Assembly: GCF_025698545.1 (NCBI RefSeq)
Contig: NC_068577.1
Coordinates: 5,223,501 to 5,287,500 of the forward strand
DNA length: 64,000 nt
Source of the DNA: Gossypium raimondii
Taxonomy: Eukaryota; Streptophyta; Magnoliopsida; Malvales; Malvaceae
Direction: 5' to 3'
In this document: one piece after another, positions 48,476-60,059 of the stretch
Position numbering within the stretch: position 1 is the stretch's first letter
Layout of the letters: every line of letters starts with the position of its first letter
Notes under the pieces: generated by a model
The model's database searches: none
Told to the model about the DNA's origin: nothing
Seen by the model: only the letters and a program-made list of their open reading frames with translations
Position numbers and translations under genes: made by a program

Positions 48476-49042
48476 TGTTGACACCATTTTTTGTAAAACA
48501 GGGTCGATTTGGATTTTGAAAAAAAAAAATGAGAGTCGCCACCAATCCTTTTTGATAAGGTGTGTCGGGTCACCCTCAAAAGTGATTGTTTTTAATAAAC
48601 AATTTAATTTTATTAAAACAACAATTTTGGTCCACAAAATTCAAAAAAAGGGGTTCGGGAGTCGGTTACGTACGAGGAAGGATTAGCACCCTCGTAACGC
48701 CCAAAATTGGTACCTAGTTGATTAATTAATGTCTTAGTGTCGAAGATTGAAAACTTTAAGGAGATTTAAAATATGATCTTTTATTGAAATGTTGAAAATT
48801 TTCGGGAAAAAGGCATATTTCACGTTAATCGAGAAAGAGAATTATATCCAATAAGTTAGGACACAATGTCTTGAATTCCCAATGCGCGAATGAATGCCAA
48901 AATTTTACTTATTTAAAAGGTATTTAGCTATCTCGGATTAAAAAAGGGATCATACCCAGTAAGTTAGGACATGATCTTTTCTTAATTCCCGAGATCGTTT
49001 AAAACTTGAGAAAAAAAAAGGATCATGCCCAGTAAGTTAGGA
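48476..49042 (-). mobile_element. Truncated gypsy-type LTR, reverse orientation
   Basis: Starts TGTTGACACC and carries GGAAGGATTAGCACC, CCTCGTAACGCCC and AAAATTGGTACC, the reverse complement of the 3' part of the solo LTR at 29904-32245 and in line with the LTR at 57454-59990. It stops at 49042, where a different LTR begins, so the rest is missing. Confidence 0.78.
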
Positions 49043-50700
49043 TGTAGTAGCCCGATTTTGGGTTTAGTCAGAACAGTGGTTTTGGGACCACAAATTCGAC
49101 GAGGAAAAATGTAATGGCCTGAATTTTCAGAAGTGTTGGATACGACAAATGGGTAGAAAATACTATTAATTTAGTAAGTATAAGTTAAATGTGAAGTTAG
49201 GAAAATTTTTGAAATAGTGAATAGTGCACTAGAAATAAATATTAAAATAATTAGAATCGAAATGAGGTATCAAGACCTCGGGGATTTTAAACCGAGCCAT
49301 AAATATTTCTATAAATATTTATGGAGTGTTAAAAAGTTAGTATTAAAGTTTAGTTAAGAAATTTTAAAGTTCCGATAATTAATTGAACAAAAGGACTAAA
49401 TTGTAACAAATGCAAAAATTTTGAGAAATGATTAAATAGCTTAAATGATAAAAGGAAGAGGGTTTAAAAGGAAAATAGACCCAAGGTCTATTTGGGTTGG
49501 ACGGCAAAGGCATGAAATCAGCAAGAAAGTAAGGAGAATTAAGGGCAAAATTGAAATATTGTAAAATTTGCTTAATAAAGTTAGGACCAAAGTTGAATTA
49601 TCTGGATTTCTCTTTATTTTTCTGCATTCTCATCAGCTAAAACACCATTGAAGGGTTTTTTTAAGCTGGTTCTTCATATTTTTACTGCAGGTAAGTGCAA
49701 TTCTTGATTATTTCTTGAAATTTTTATATTTTTGTGACTTTTACAACTAGGCCCACTGGTTGTATTCATTAGTTTTTGATTATATGAAAGTAGTTGAAAG
49801 TTGCAATGAATACATACTGGAAGTATATGATGATTTAGCATGGAATTAGAGCTTTAAATTGTTCATATGCCAATTTGATTGAAAGAATTGAATAGAAAGT
49901 GAATGTTTGAGACGTAATAGTAAAAGAATTTGAAGTTAAGGTTTTATGTGGAAATTATGAATTTCAATAGTTGTGAAATAAGTTATAATGTCTAGGTAAA
50001 GTACTAATTGAGAAAATTTAGCTTAATTGAGGGGTTAATTAAGCAAGGACTGAATTGTATGAACTGTGAAATTTGGGGCAAAATGGAAATCAACATTTTA
50101 CACTAAAACAGTTTTGGACAGCAGCAGTGGTTCAACTTTGAAAAATCACCAAAAATTGTGGAAATTGAATGATAGGGTGAATAAAATATGAAATTAAATC
50201 TTATTGAGTCTAGTTTCTCATAGAAGAAACGGTGTAAGGAATGGATTTCTAAATCATGAGATATAATAGATTTTGTGAGACAAGGTCAGAATGAATTCGG
50301 GTTCGCCTGTTCTGACTTTGGAAAATCATTAAAAATTGTACAAAAATTATTATGAGTTATAATTTATATGATTAGAATCCTTAATGAGTCTATTTTTAGA
50401 AGAAATAAACATAAACATCATCCGAATTCAGTACAATGAGATAATTAATTTTTAGTGAAGAGTGGTCGGAACTGTCAGATAGCAAAACAGGGGAAACTTT
50501 AAAGAATAAACTGTACTATTTCGCTGAACCAAAAAATCTGAAAATTTTATGGCAAGAAGATATGTGAGTCTAGTTTCACAGAAAATTAACGTATCTTAAT
50601 TTGGAGCTCTGTATCTCTAGATAAAAATAATTTAGTGACCCTGACTCGAATAAACAGCTTTAAGTATACACGTGAGTGAATAGTGAAATTATGGATAATG
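49043..50700 (+). mobile_element. LTR or LTR fragment of a different retrotransposon family
   Basis: Begins TGTAGTAGCCCGATTTTGGG, a typical plant gypsy LTR start. It continues without coding sequence through phrases such as GGACTAAATTGTAAC and GAGTCTAGTTTC. The right boundary is uncertain (about 50700). No primer-binding site or gag-pol is seen. Confidence 0.6.
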
Positions 50701-52177
50701 TTGTTAAAAATATTAATTGAAAACATAAAACAACATGAAATAAAAAATATAAATGTGAGTAAGAGAGGAATTGAACTTGAGACTTAAAGATAAAAACACT
50801 AAGATTTAACCACTAGACCAAAAAAACTAAGTTATATATTTTTAATGAAAAGTAGTCTTTCTAAAAATAGCGTAAATCAATAAATTAAAAAAAACAATAT
50901 ATTTTCCAAATAAATTTTATTTCCAACATATTTATAAAAATTAGCCTTTTTTTCGAAGAAACTTCCGCATGTAGAATACAATTACGGGTCAGATCAGACG
51001 TGTTTCAAACTTAGCCCGATTAGTCCACCAATTCCATTTCTTCAAAAAACAAACAAAAGAGAGGCCATACATTATTTATTACTTAGTTGCGTAAAGACCG
51101 CGATGCTTGACTTGCTCTCCTCCACTCTTCCTCCTCCTTTCTTGGAAATTTCAGAATTTCTAGACCCAAAAAATTAAGTTAAAAAGATGTTATAACTTTG
51201 TGTATTTTTTATATTTTTATATTTTAAAATTTATTCTATTTGTTTTTCATATTTCAAAATTTAATTTTAATTCTTAAGGTTGTTAAATTTATTGGTGTGT
51301 CATTTAAAAAAATAAAATAAAATAAAATAAAACTAAAAGGGACATAATAGAATTCAAATGAATAAAATAATCTTAATTATGTTAATGATTATACTTTAAT
51401 TTTAAAATCTGAAAAAGTAAAGGATTAAAACTTAAAACATAAATAAACATATACTATTGGCTTTTACTTAATTATAAAGCTTTAAAATTAGTGGTGGAAT
51501 CGATTAGACGATCCGTGCTTAATTTAATCATTCGATTGTCAATTCAATAATAATAAAATAAACAATTAAAATTATTATAAATTTTATAAATTGATTCAAC
51601 CGTTGATTTTTATCTCAATTTTGGTTTTTTTATCACTATCGATTTGATCTATATCCAATTTTTGCCACTAGTCAAATTGATTTAATAGACTAATCTGATT
51701 TGATTCTAGCATCTACTAATTTACTGCGTATAAATAATTGAATTGCTGATTTTTATAATTTCTTTCATATAATTTGTGTTTTTTTATACATCTTTTGTAT
51801 AAATTATTGAACTAATTATATAATGATAAAATTAATTATATCATGCTGTAATTAGCGATTTTACTTAATAATATGTGTCGACCCCTGTGGTCGTCTTCTG
51901 TTCAAAAAAAAAAAAAAACACAAACTAGAAACATTAACTTCACATTTTTCGAAAATCATAAGGCGATAAATACTTATCAGAGTTCTAAAATTGCTTACCG
52001 AAGACAACCTCTCAAGTGTCCTTTTGTTGGGTATCGTGTAACGAATGCCCCATGGTATTGCTCGTAATTTAAGCCACTGGTTAGGCTGAGCTGTGTTGTG
52101 GACTTTTTGCCGGGTCTTACTGTAACTTTACTTTTGTGATAGATAATTTGATGAGCTTAATTGATCCCTCTTTGCAA
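50701..52177. other. Upstream region of the intact PR-1 receptor kinase gene
   Basis: AT-rich DNA without a gene. A W-box-type TTGACT lies at 51107-51112. The ~150 bases before 52178 share short blocks with the upstream regions of the duplicated copies (GTTGGGT, AATTTAAGCCAC, GATAATT), so a common promoter origin is likely. The short frame at 51873-52067 has no recognisable content. Confidence 0.45.
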
Positions 52178-54223
52178 ATGAAATTATGCAAGAATTCGGT
52201 AACAATTTGTTTGTTCGTCTTGGCTCTGTTGGGCTGTATGGAAACACATGGTTCCCTGGGAGCCAATCAACCAGGTTCGAACCGATCCAACGTCACGGTG
52301 GCAGCTGCACCGAGCCCTAGTTCCACAGCAGATGGTTCATCACCTCAAGACTACTTGAATGTACACAACAAAGCTCGTGCAGCAGTCGGTGTTCGCCCCC
52401 TCACTTGGGACGATGTGGTGGCAAGGTACGCAGCAGACCATGCCAAACAGAGGATATCGCAGTGTGAGCTTGTGGAGTCTAGAGGGCCTTACGGTGAGAA
52501 TCTTGCATGGAGCAAGAATGATCTTTCTGGATCCGATGCTGTGAAAATGTGGATTGATGAGAAGCACTACTATGACTTTGAATCAAATAGCTGTAGTCTA
52601 GGCTATGACTGTGCCTATTATACTCAAGTGATTTGGAAATATTCAATTCGTCTCGGATGTGCAAAAGTGAGATGTAATAACGGGGGAACTTTTATTGTTT
52701 GTAACTATGACCCTCCAGCTAAGCATCCAGAGAATTGGTCACTCATCGGAGCGATCTCGCCAAACCCTGCTGCTGAACCAGATTCCTTTGATCCGAATGA
52801 CCTGATGGGACTAGTGGTGGGGTTAATTGTCGGAGCTTGTGCTTTGATTGTTGTCCTATGTTTGGGATGTTGCTTCTGCTCAAGGAGAAAAAGAAACAAG
52901 GACAACGCCAATGGAGACCATGACAATCATGTAATCATCGGAGCAATCTCTCCAAGCGCTGCTCCTGCACCACATTCCTTTCCTTCAGAACACCCGAAAA
53001 GGAGGAAAAACATTAGAGGATTAGTGGTGGGGTTAATTGTTGGAGCTTCTGGTTTGATTCTTGGCCTAGGTTTGTTAGTGGTGGGGTTAATTGTTGGAGC
53101 TTGTGCTTTGATTTTTGGCCTAGGTGTGTTCTTGTGGTTCTTTTTAAGGAGATTAAGACGAGAGGACGACACCAATGTAGACGATCACGATCACGTATCG
53201 GATATGTTCTTTCACGACAGTGACTTTCGACATGGAGCGGCGCCGAGGAAATTTTCCCTGGAAGAATTAGCAAAAGTGACAAATATGTTCAAAGGTGAAA
53301 AGCTAGGAGAGGGAGGTTTTGGTGCAGTTTATAGAGGGTACTTGAGGGACTTGGATACCCATGTTGCTGTTAAAAGGATTTCAAAGGCCTCTAAACAAGG
53401 AATCAAGGAATATGCATCCGAAGTGAAGATCATTAGCCGATTGAGACACAAAAATCTGGTCAAGCTTATTGGCTGGTGTCACGAAAAACGCGAGCTCCTA
53501 CTCGTTTACGAGTTCATGGCTAATGGTAGCCTAGATTCCCATCTTTTCAAAGGCAAAAGCTTACTGAACTGGGAAGTGAGATGCAAAATCATGCAGGACT
53601 TGGCGTCGGCTCTATTGTATCTACATGAAGAAGGCGATCATTGTGTGCTACATAGGGATATCAAAGCCAGCAACATCATGTTGGATTCAAATTTCAATGC
53701 TAAACTCGGGGATTTCGGGTTAGCTAGGCTAGTTGATCATGCAAAAGGTTCGCAAACTACTCGATTAGCTGGAACCATCGGTTATATGGCACCGGAGTGC
53801 ATTTCTTCGGGAAAAGTTAGTAAGGAATCAGATGTCTATAGCTTTGGCATTGTGGCACTGGAAATCGCGTGTGGTAGACGATCAATAGAGCCTGAATATG
53901 AAGAGTCCAAGGCATCGTTGGTGGCCTGGGTGTGGGATTCATATGGAAACCAAAGGCTGCTTGATGTTGTGGACCAGAAACTATGCATGGAGTTCGACTA
54001 TAAACAGATCGAATGCTTGTTGATCGTTGGATTGTGGTGTGTTCATCCTGACCCGAGTTCAAGACCGTCAATAAGGCAAGCTATTCAGGTTCTTAACTTT
54101 GAGGCACCGTTGCCGGAACTTCCAAGTTCGAGGCCCATACCGACATATCATGCACCAAATACTTCTGAAGTTAGACCAAGTGAGCCATGTTTTTCATGTT
54201 TAACTATTACAATCCCACGTTAA
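52178..54223 (+). CDS. PR-1 (CAP domain) receptor-like protein kinase, intact and intronless
   Basis: The ATG at 52178 (MKLCKNSVTICLFVLALLGC) is preferred because the paralogues start at the aligned ATG; an in-frame ATG at 52136 adds 14 residues. The 681-residue protein has a signal peptide (~1-27), a CAP/PR-1 domain (~56-179; from DYLNVHNKARAAVGVRPLTW to GGTFIVCNYDP), hydrophobic segments at ~210-234, 281-299 and 300-323, and a kinase domain (~375-655). Kinase motifs: GEGGFGAVYRG, Lys399, HRD 492-494, DFG 512-514, APE 538-540. It is an RD kinase, most like those of L-type lectin receptor kinases. Receptor kinases with PR-1 ectodomains are known from cacao; a role in sensing apoplastic defence signals is inference. 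Odd points: both CAP metal-site histidines are replaced (Glu100, Tyr147) and the membrane module is repeated. Intact through the TAA at 54221-54223. Confidence 0.95.
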   Translation: MKLCKNSVTICLFVLALLGCMETHGSLGANQPGSNRSNVTVAAAPSPSSTADGSSPQDYLNVHNKARAAVGVRPLTWDDVVARYAADHAKQRISQCELVESRGPYGENLAWSKNDLSGSDAVKMWIDEKHYYDFESNSCSLGYDCAYYTQVIWKYSIRLGCAKVRCNNGGTFIVCNYDPPAKHPENWSLIGAISPNPAAEPDSFDPNDLMGLVVGLIVGACALIVVLCLGCCFCSRRKRNKDNANGDHDNHVIIGAISPSAAPAPHSFPSEHPKRRKNIRGLVVGLIVGASGLILGLGLLVVGLIVGACALIFGLGVFLWFFLRRLRREDDTNVDDHDHVSDMFFHDSDFRHGAAPRKFSLEELAKVTNMFKGEKLGEGGFGAVYRGYLRDLDTHVAVKRISKASKQGIKEYASEVKIISRLRHKNLVKLIGWCHEKRELLLVYEFMANGSLDSHLFKGKSLLNWEVRCKIMQDLASALLYLHEEGDHCVLHRDIKASNIMLDSNFNAKLGDFGLARLVDHAKGSQTTRLAGTIGYMAPECISSGKVSKESDVYSFGIVALEIACGRRSIEPEYEESKASLVAWVWDSYGNQRLLDVVDQKLCMEFDYKQIECLLIVGLWCVHPDPSSRPSIRQAIQVLNFEAPLPELPSSRPIPTYHAPNTSEVRPSEPCFSCLTITIPR

Positions 54224-55126
54224 ATATGTATATATATGGGACATGAATAACTCCATTAACTCTGCTGGTCGACACTCATTTTCGCAACATTTTCAATATA
54301 AATGCCTCAAATTTCATCCATGTACTAAAAAAACCCAAAAAGAGTTTGTTGGAATGTTTTTCCCCCCTTATATTATCAATTTCGTTATACTAAGTTGTTA
54401 ATATAATGATAAAAGATTTCGTTGATATTATTAATTTAAGTCTCACCGAATATAAATTTAGTGTATTTATCGTTTATTGCATTCTTAATTTGATAGTTTA
54501 TTTAATTATAGTTTATTGAACACCAACTCAATTGAATAACGACTAAAATATCATTATTTTACAAAACGTACCATATAATCTTAAAGATATTTTTATCTCT
54601 TTATATCTTTTATATAAAAATAGAAAATACACACATAGCTTTTAACATCTCTATTTTTCCATTTCAACTAGAACCTCATTTATTTTTATATTAATTTTTA
54701 TAAATATAGTTGTTACATAATTTTATTTTTCATCCATATATGACACAATTTAATTATATTTATAATTCCGAGATAATTATGATTTTAAAAGAAATTTAAA
54801 ATTATCCATTGAGAACAGGACCGAACATTTGAACATAGCTTTTTCTCGGAGTTTTGGTCCTTCTAGTATACTTAAATTTAAAATTTAGTCATTAGACTCA
54901 AGTTTAATGTAACTTGGTTCTTTATTTTTATAATGTTTCTAGTTAGTTCAAACAATTGACGGACAATTAACTCCATTAGTTAACTATTTTAATACAAAAA
55001 GTGGTAAATGAGCTTAATTAAGCTCAAACTCAAGTAACTCAATTATATCTCGAGTGAAGCTGGAACTTAAAAATAGATATTTGATCGAGTTCGAGCTTCA
55101 CAGTATTCAGGCTCTGCTTAGCTCAA
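54224..55126. other. 3' flank of the receptor kinase gene, no gene seen
   Basis: The first ~100 bases are likely 3' UTR, with AATATAAAT-type sequence near 54295 as a possible polyadenylation element. The rest is AT-rich intergenic DNA. Confidence 0.5.
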
Positions 55127-55695
55127 TTACACCCTAGTTGGAAGAAAATCCTTCATCCTCAGCATCGATACTTCTCCTAATTCAACTTGCAAAGTAGCAG
55201 GAGGAAGAATTACTTTATCGTGAAATTGCTCTCTAAAATTCTCCTGTGCTTCGCTGGAGGTGTTCATGGAATCAAAATATGCTTCAACTCCTCCACAAGC
55301 CTTAAACGCATTACTTTCATGCAGCAAGTCTTTAGCCTTTGTCTGACAATGCAACCAGATCTTAGCCAGCTTCATAAAGGTTAGCACACTTTCTCTCAAA
55401 CAGTTGGCTACGAACCCATTAGATTTATGGGCAGATATGGAGCACCGACATCCTTTAGCTCCACGGGTATACTGGCGATCAAGCGAGACATGGTCTCCTC
55501 GGGGTTCAATGGAAAATCATCCGTGGTAAGTTTATCTCGCTAGCTTAAAAACTTCATGTACAGATTATGAGAGCTAAAGATAGACCCTAACACCTCATTT
55601 CCTTTCTCCGCGATTCCAGAGTTGCTAGAGGTTGCAATCCTAGTAGCTCTAACAGGTTGTGAAGTAGGAAACAAACCAACTATTGGTTGAGAAAC
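55127..55695 (-). pseudogene. Unrecognised protein-coding relic, minus strand
   Basis: Minus-strand reading from ~55695 down to 55127 shows protein-like composition over ~180 codons in one main frame: PIVGLFPTSQPVRATRIATS, LNPEETMSRLIASIPVELKD, APYLPINLMGS, LLHESNAFKACGGVEAYFD and FREQFHDKVILPPATLQVE. It is broken by in-frame stops near 55540, 55415 and 55405, and no introns are evident. It ends against an LTR at about 55698. I do not recognise the family; it may be a processed pseudogene or a retroelement gag remnant. Confidence 0.4.
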
Positions 55696-55697
55696 AT

Positions 55698-57267
55698 GTA
55701 ACGCCCCAAAATTTCCTACATTTGATATTGTTCCGTGATCGTGTCTAGTGAATTTTTAAAGAAATATGGAAATGAGTAAGATAAAGAGAATTCATAAGGA
55801 ATTAAATTTATATTGGAAATGAAAATCAATATAGAAATTGTGAATGTGTAAATGTGGATAAAGAACCAAATCTTAAATTTTAAAAAGTTAGAGAACTAAA
55901 ATGTAATTCCACCAAATTGAGAAATATGAGGTAATTTTGATTATTTAACATGAGAATGACTTGGAATATGAACTAGTACAACGAAAATCACTTTTGGACT
56001 AATTTCTTCATTTTTCTAGCTCCAAGGGTATATTGGCGATCAACCTCAAATTTCTTCAACCCACCTTGAATTCTCACTAAAATCAAGTAGATATGTACTA
56101 TCTCAAAAATTTCTAATTAGACATGTGGCACTATTAGTGAATATGTTAAATTTTCGAGAAAATTAAAAATGAGCCAATTAAAAGAATTTTTATGAAAATA
56201 AAGTGATTTTAAATATGATAATTTATGAAAAAATTTAGAAGTGAAAACATGAGGAAAGGATCAAATCATGAATTTTGAAAATTTAAGGAGTAAAGTGAAA
56301 ATTTGACCAAAATGGGAAAAAGAATTATTAGTGATGAATTGGCATAAGTATAAGTTGGATTATTTAGTGAAAATCACTTTTGGTACTAAATTAGAAATAT
56401 TGTAAAGTATAAAGACTAAATTGTAAAATTTTCATTTTATCGAGAAATGGGTAAAAGTATAATTTTCACTATTCATGGATTAGTTAGAGAGGTTACATAT
56501 GAATCATGATATTTGGTTTCGATAAGTGTCTACTATTGAGAAGAAATTATGCTGAATAGTAAAAAGGAGCAAAATGATAATTTTACCATAAAAATGCATT
56601 TATGATGGAAAAATTATATTGATGAAACAATTGATATATGGAAATTTATTTGGACCATTGTGTCATGAATTAAGAAGAATGGGTTCAATTTTTGAACTTT
56701 GGGCTTGAAATTGATAGAACGAGCTTTTACACTCGAGTTTTATTTTAAAGAGGAAGAAAGGATTCTTTAGCCTTCTTTCCACTATCGCCTGGTTTCAATT
56801 TTCTTTTCTTTCCCCTTCAAATTCTCTAAAGACCCAACAATCAAACTTTGAGATTTTGCTAAAATCTCTTAGAAAACAACCTTAATACTAGTTTTTCACC
56901 ATCAAAAACTCCATTTTTAGTCTAGGATTCCGTAAGTTTTAATTAAGAAAAATTGAAGCTAGAGGGAGAAAGCTTCAAAAAGATAATTGATGGTGATTTC
57001 CACCTCTCCTAGCTTATTAATTGAATTTAATTGCTTTGATAAAGCTTAGAAAGTTATATGCTAATTTTTGGTTTGTATTTTTGTATATGGTAAATGGAGA
57101 AATAATGAGAAATGAAATTTTAAGCTTGATGGAGGTGAGATTTAAGTTCACGTACGGAAGTATAATTTTGTGTTGTAGAACATCTAAAAGGTAAGTACCT
57201 TAGATATTATTATTTATCTTACGTTAAAGTTTATGAATTACATAATATTTAGATGATATATACGGAA

Positions 57268-57322
<55 letters not shown>

Positions 57323-57453
57323 AACATATATAAACTCTATGGTTTAAAGGATAGGTAATAAGTCAATGAGTTCTATTGAATTCTTAATCATGAAATACAT
57401 GTTAACTAAATATATGATATAGAGAAATTAATTGAAATGGAAGTGTTAGTATG
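55698..57453 (+). mobile_element. LTR-like block beginning TGTAACGCCCC
   Basis: Starts TGTAACGCCCCAAAATTTCC, a common start of plant gypsy LTRs. It runs through non-coding DNA with repeated phrases (TAAAATTTTGAAAATTTAAG-like) and an intron-like AAAAGGTAAGTACC near 57187. It is cut at 57453 by the next LTR. It may be an LTR plus part of an internal region; no gag-pol is seen. Confidence 0.5.
57270..57319. repeat. (AT)n microsatellite
   Basis: About 25 uninterrupted AT dinucleotides, probably length-variable between individuals. Confidence 0.95.
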
Positions 57454-59990
57454 TGTCGAAACCAATTTTTGATAAAATGGGATCTACTTGAATTTTGAAA
57501 ATGAAAACTAAAATGGGAGTCATCACCAATCCTTTTTGATGAGGTGTGATCGGATCACCTCGAAAAGTGATTGTTTTTAATAAATGATTTGATTATATTA
57601 AAACAAAGATTTTGGTCCACGAAATTCAGAAAAACAGGTTCGGGAGTCGGTTACGTACGAGGAAGGATTAGCACCCTCGTAACGCCCAAAATTGGTACCT
57701 AATTGATTACTTAATATCTTAATGTCGAAAGTTGAAAATTAGAAAGGAAATTTAAAATACGGTCCATTTTTATTAATATTATTAAAAAATGCTTGAATAA
57801 ATCGAAAGGAGAGTTAAAGACTCACTCGTCTCAAAGTAACGAAACATCAGATCCCGTAAGTTAGGACATGATATTTGGAACCATAGAGAATAAGCTTGCC
57901 TTTAATTTTTATTGAAATTTTATATTCTAAAGTTTAAAGAGGATATTTTGTCATTTGAGTTTAACGAGAAAATCGAGACCCCGTAAGTTAAGGTACGATT
58001 TCTCGAATCACCAAAACGCATAAATATTGCCTTATCAGGACTTCATTTATCTTTTAAAAATTTAAAAGGATATTTTGCTATTTGGTTTTAGCGAGAAAAC
58101 CAAAACCTCGTAAGGTAGGGTACAATATCTCGGATCACCGAAACGCAAAAATATTACCTTTTGTTAAAATTTTCATTTTTGCACGTTTGAGTAAAAATTA
58201 ATGTAACGTTTAAAACAATGTGAATAAAGGATTACATTGATGAATGACGATAATATGAAAATACGAGTAAACAATTCATAACTCGCATGATAGCAATAAT
58301 CGCATGATGTACGTTACTTCAATGCTAACTAATAATCAAAACGAATGAACTAAAATAACATAACAACAATTTAGAGTAAATAATAAAGATTTAAAATGAA
58401 TAATGTGAAATATTCAAAATTAACAATGTACAATTTAACATAACTAAAACATATAATGGTTTGCAATAAACAATTTCAAACAATTTAAAACAAACATTGC
58501 ACAAAATAGTTTACAACAGTTTAAAGGAAATGATATAAAATCTAAAATAAATAATACATGTAAAACTTTTAATAAAATAACATAGAAAGCAATTTAAATA
58601 GGTAATATATGAAACAACTTAAAGTAGCTAATATCAAACATTTTAATATGAATAATAAAAATGAAATGAAATAAATAAAATATAAAAAAGGGAATCATAA
58701 ATATAAAAATTTAAATGAAGTAATATTTGTAAAAGGTTGGAATTGGAGGTTAAGGATTAAATAGAAATCTGAATAAAATTCGTGGGTTTAAAATTGCAAA
58801 TAAAATAAAAAGAAGCAGCTCGGGGCTAAAATGAAATGCGTGCCAGGAACGAGGGACTGATCGAGCAATATTCCCCAACCACAAAACGCGGCGTTTCAGC
58901 GCGGATTAAAATGAAATCCGAATTAAATCATCAGGCCAAAATGAAAGAAACAAAAGGGCAAATTGCATCTCAGCGCAAAAGGGGAATGACCCAGCGTGCA
59001 AATAACCCAATCACCACGAAAACACGCTGATCCTGTGGGCTGCTGGATCGGGTCGTGGGTTAGGGCCAAAACGACGCTGTTTTGGCGCCTGGAGCACTGG
59101 CCCAAAACGATGCCGTTTCAAACTACTTTAAAAGCCAAATTTTTTTTAAAACATTCATTTTCAGACTTCCTTCTAAAAAAACAAAGAAAAACCCTATCAA
59201 CTTTTCTTCCCCCTTCCGGTCTGAGGTTTGGCCGTGGCCACCGCTGCAGCGCCACCGTGGCTCCACCATGAGCGGCGGTTGGAGCCACACAAAACCTATT
59301 TTAAACACTGTTTTAAAAGCAGTTTGAAGGCCAAGCCTTCTAGGCCCAAAGGCCGAAGGTAAAAGACCTCTCACGCCCCCTCTCGGTCTGATTTCGACTA
59401 CAAGAAAAAAGGATTTCCGGCAACGGGGCTTGCGGCGCGATTCCAGGTGAGGTTTTCTTCTTTTTTCTTTTTATTTTTGTAGATTAAAAATAAAAAAATA
59501 CCCTAGATCTAAAACATGAAAAACAAAATATCACCTTAAACTCAAAGTCTTTTCTTTTGTTTTTTTGTATTCAATCTCCAGAAGAAAAATACAATGGTTT
59601 CATTTTCGACTTTTATAGCTGAACTAAGGCTATTTGTTATTATTTCCTTTTGTCTTTTTGCGTTTGTTTTTGCTTGTTGGCGTTGGATGTTGCGTGTTCA
59701 TTTCCTCTTGCAGGTATCAGACGCATAAATGGTCGGCGATAGGCTAATCGAGGGAGCTTCGGTTCTTGATGCGCAATGGTTGGTGGACCTAGGTGCGGCG
59801 CACCTAGAGTTTTTTTTGGCTGAAATCTTGTTAAGTTTTGTGGGTTTGTTGGGCTAGGGTTTAATTGTATTTGGGCTGCTTGTGGTTTTGGGCTGGTGAT
59901 GGACTTTTGAGATATTTTGGTTTTATTTTTATTTTGGTGTTTGGTTTTGTTTGGGTCATATTGGGCCCCGGGAAAAAATTGGCTTGTGCA
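57454..59990 (-). repeat. 3' LTR of the minus-strand gypsy element (~2.5 kb)
   Basis: On the plus strand it runs from TGTCGAAACCAATTTT to GGCTTGTGCA, so on the minus strand it begins TGCACAAGCC and ends GGTTTCGACA. It shares GGTTCGGGAGTCGGTTACGT, GGAAGGATTAGCACC and AAAATTGGTACC with the LTR pieces at 48476 and (inverted) 29904. A GC-richer section at 58810-59470 is the likely transcription-start region. Short plus-strand frames there (58836-59327, 59865-60141) are not genes. Confidence 0.82.
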
Positions 59991-60005
59991 GCTGCCCCTC
60001 TTTGC
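59991..60005 (-). other. Polypurine tract next to the 3' LTR
   Basis: The minus strand reads AGCAAAGAGGGGCAGC directly before the LTR start TGCACAAG. This is the expected site and composition for plus-strand DNA priming. Confidence 0.7.
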
Positions 60006-60059
60006 TCATTGTCGTGTAACGGGAATGGAGCAAAGACTTTTAAGAAAGACCAATTTTGC

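Noticed and set aside
48476..50700. A single complete LTR retrotransposon
   Set aside because: The two adjoining LTR-like blocks differ in sequence and orientation and there is no internal coding region.
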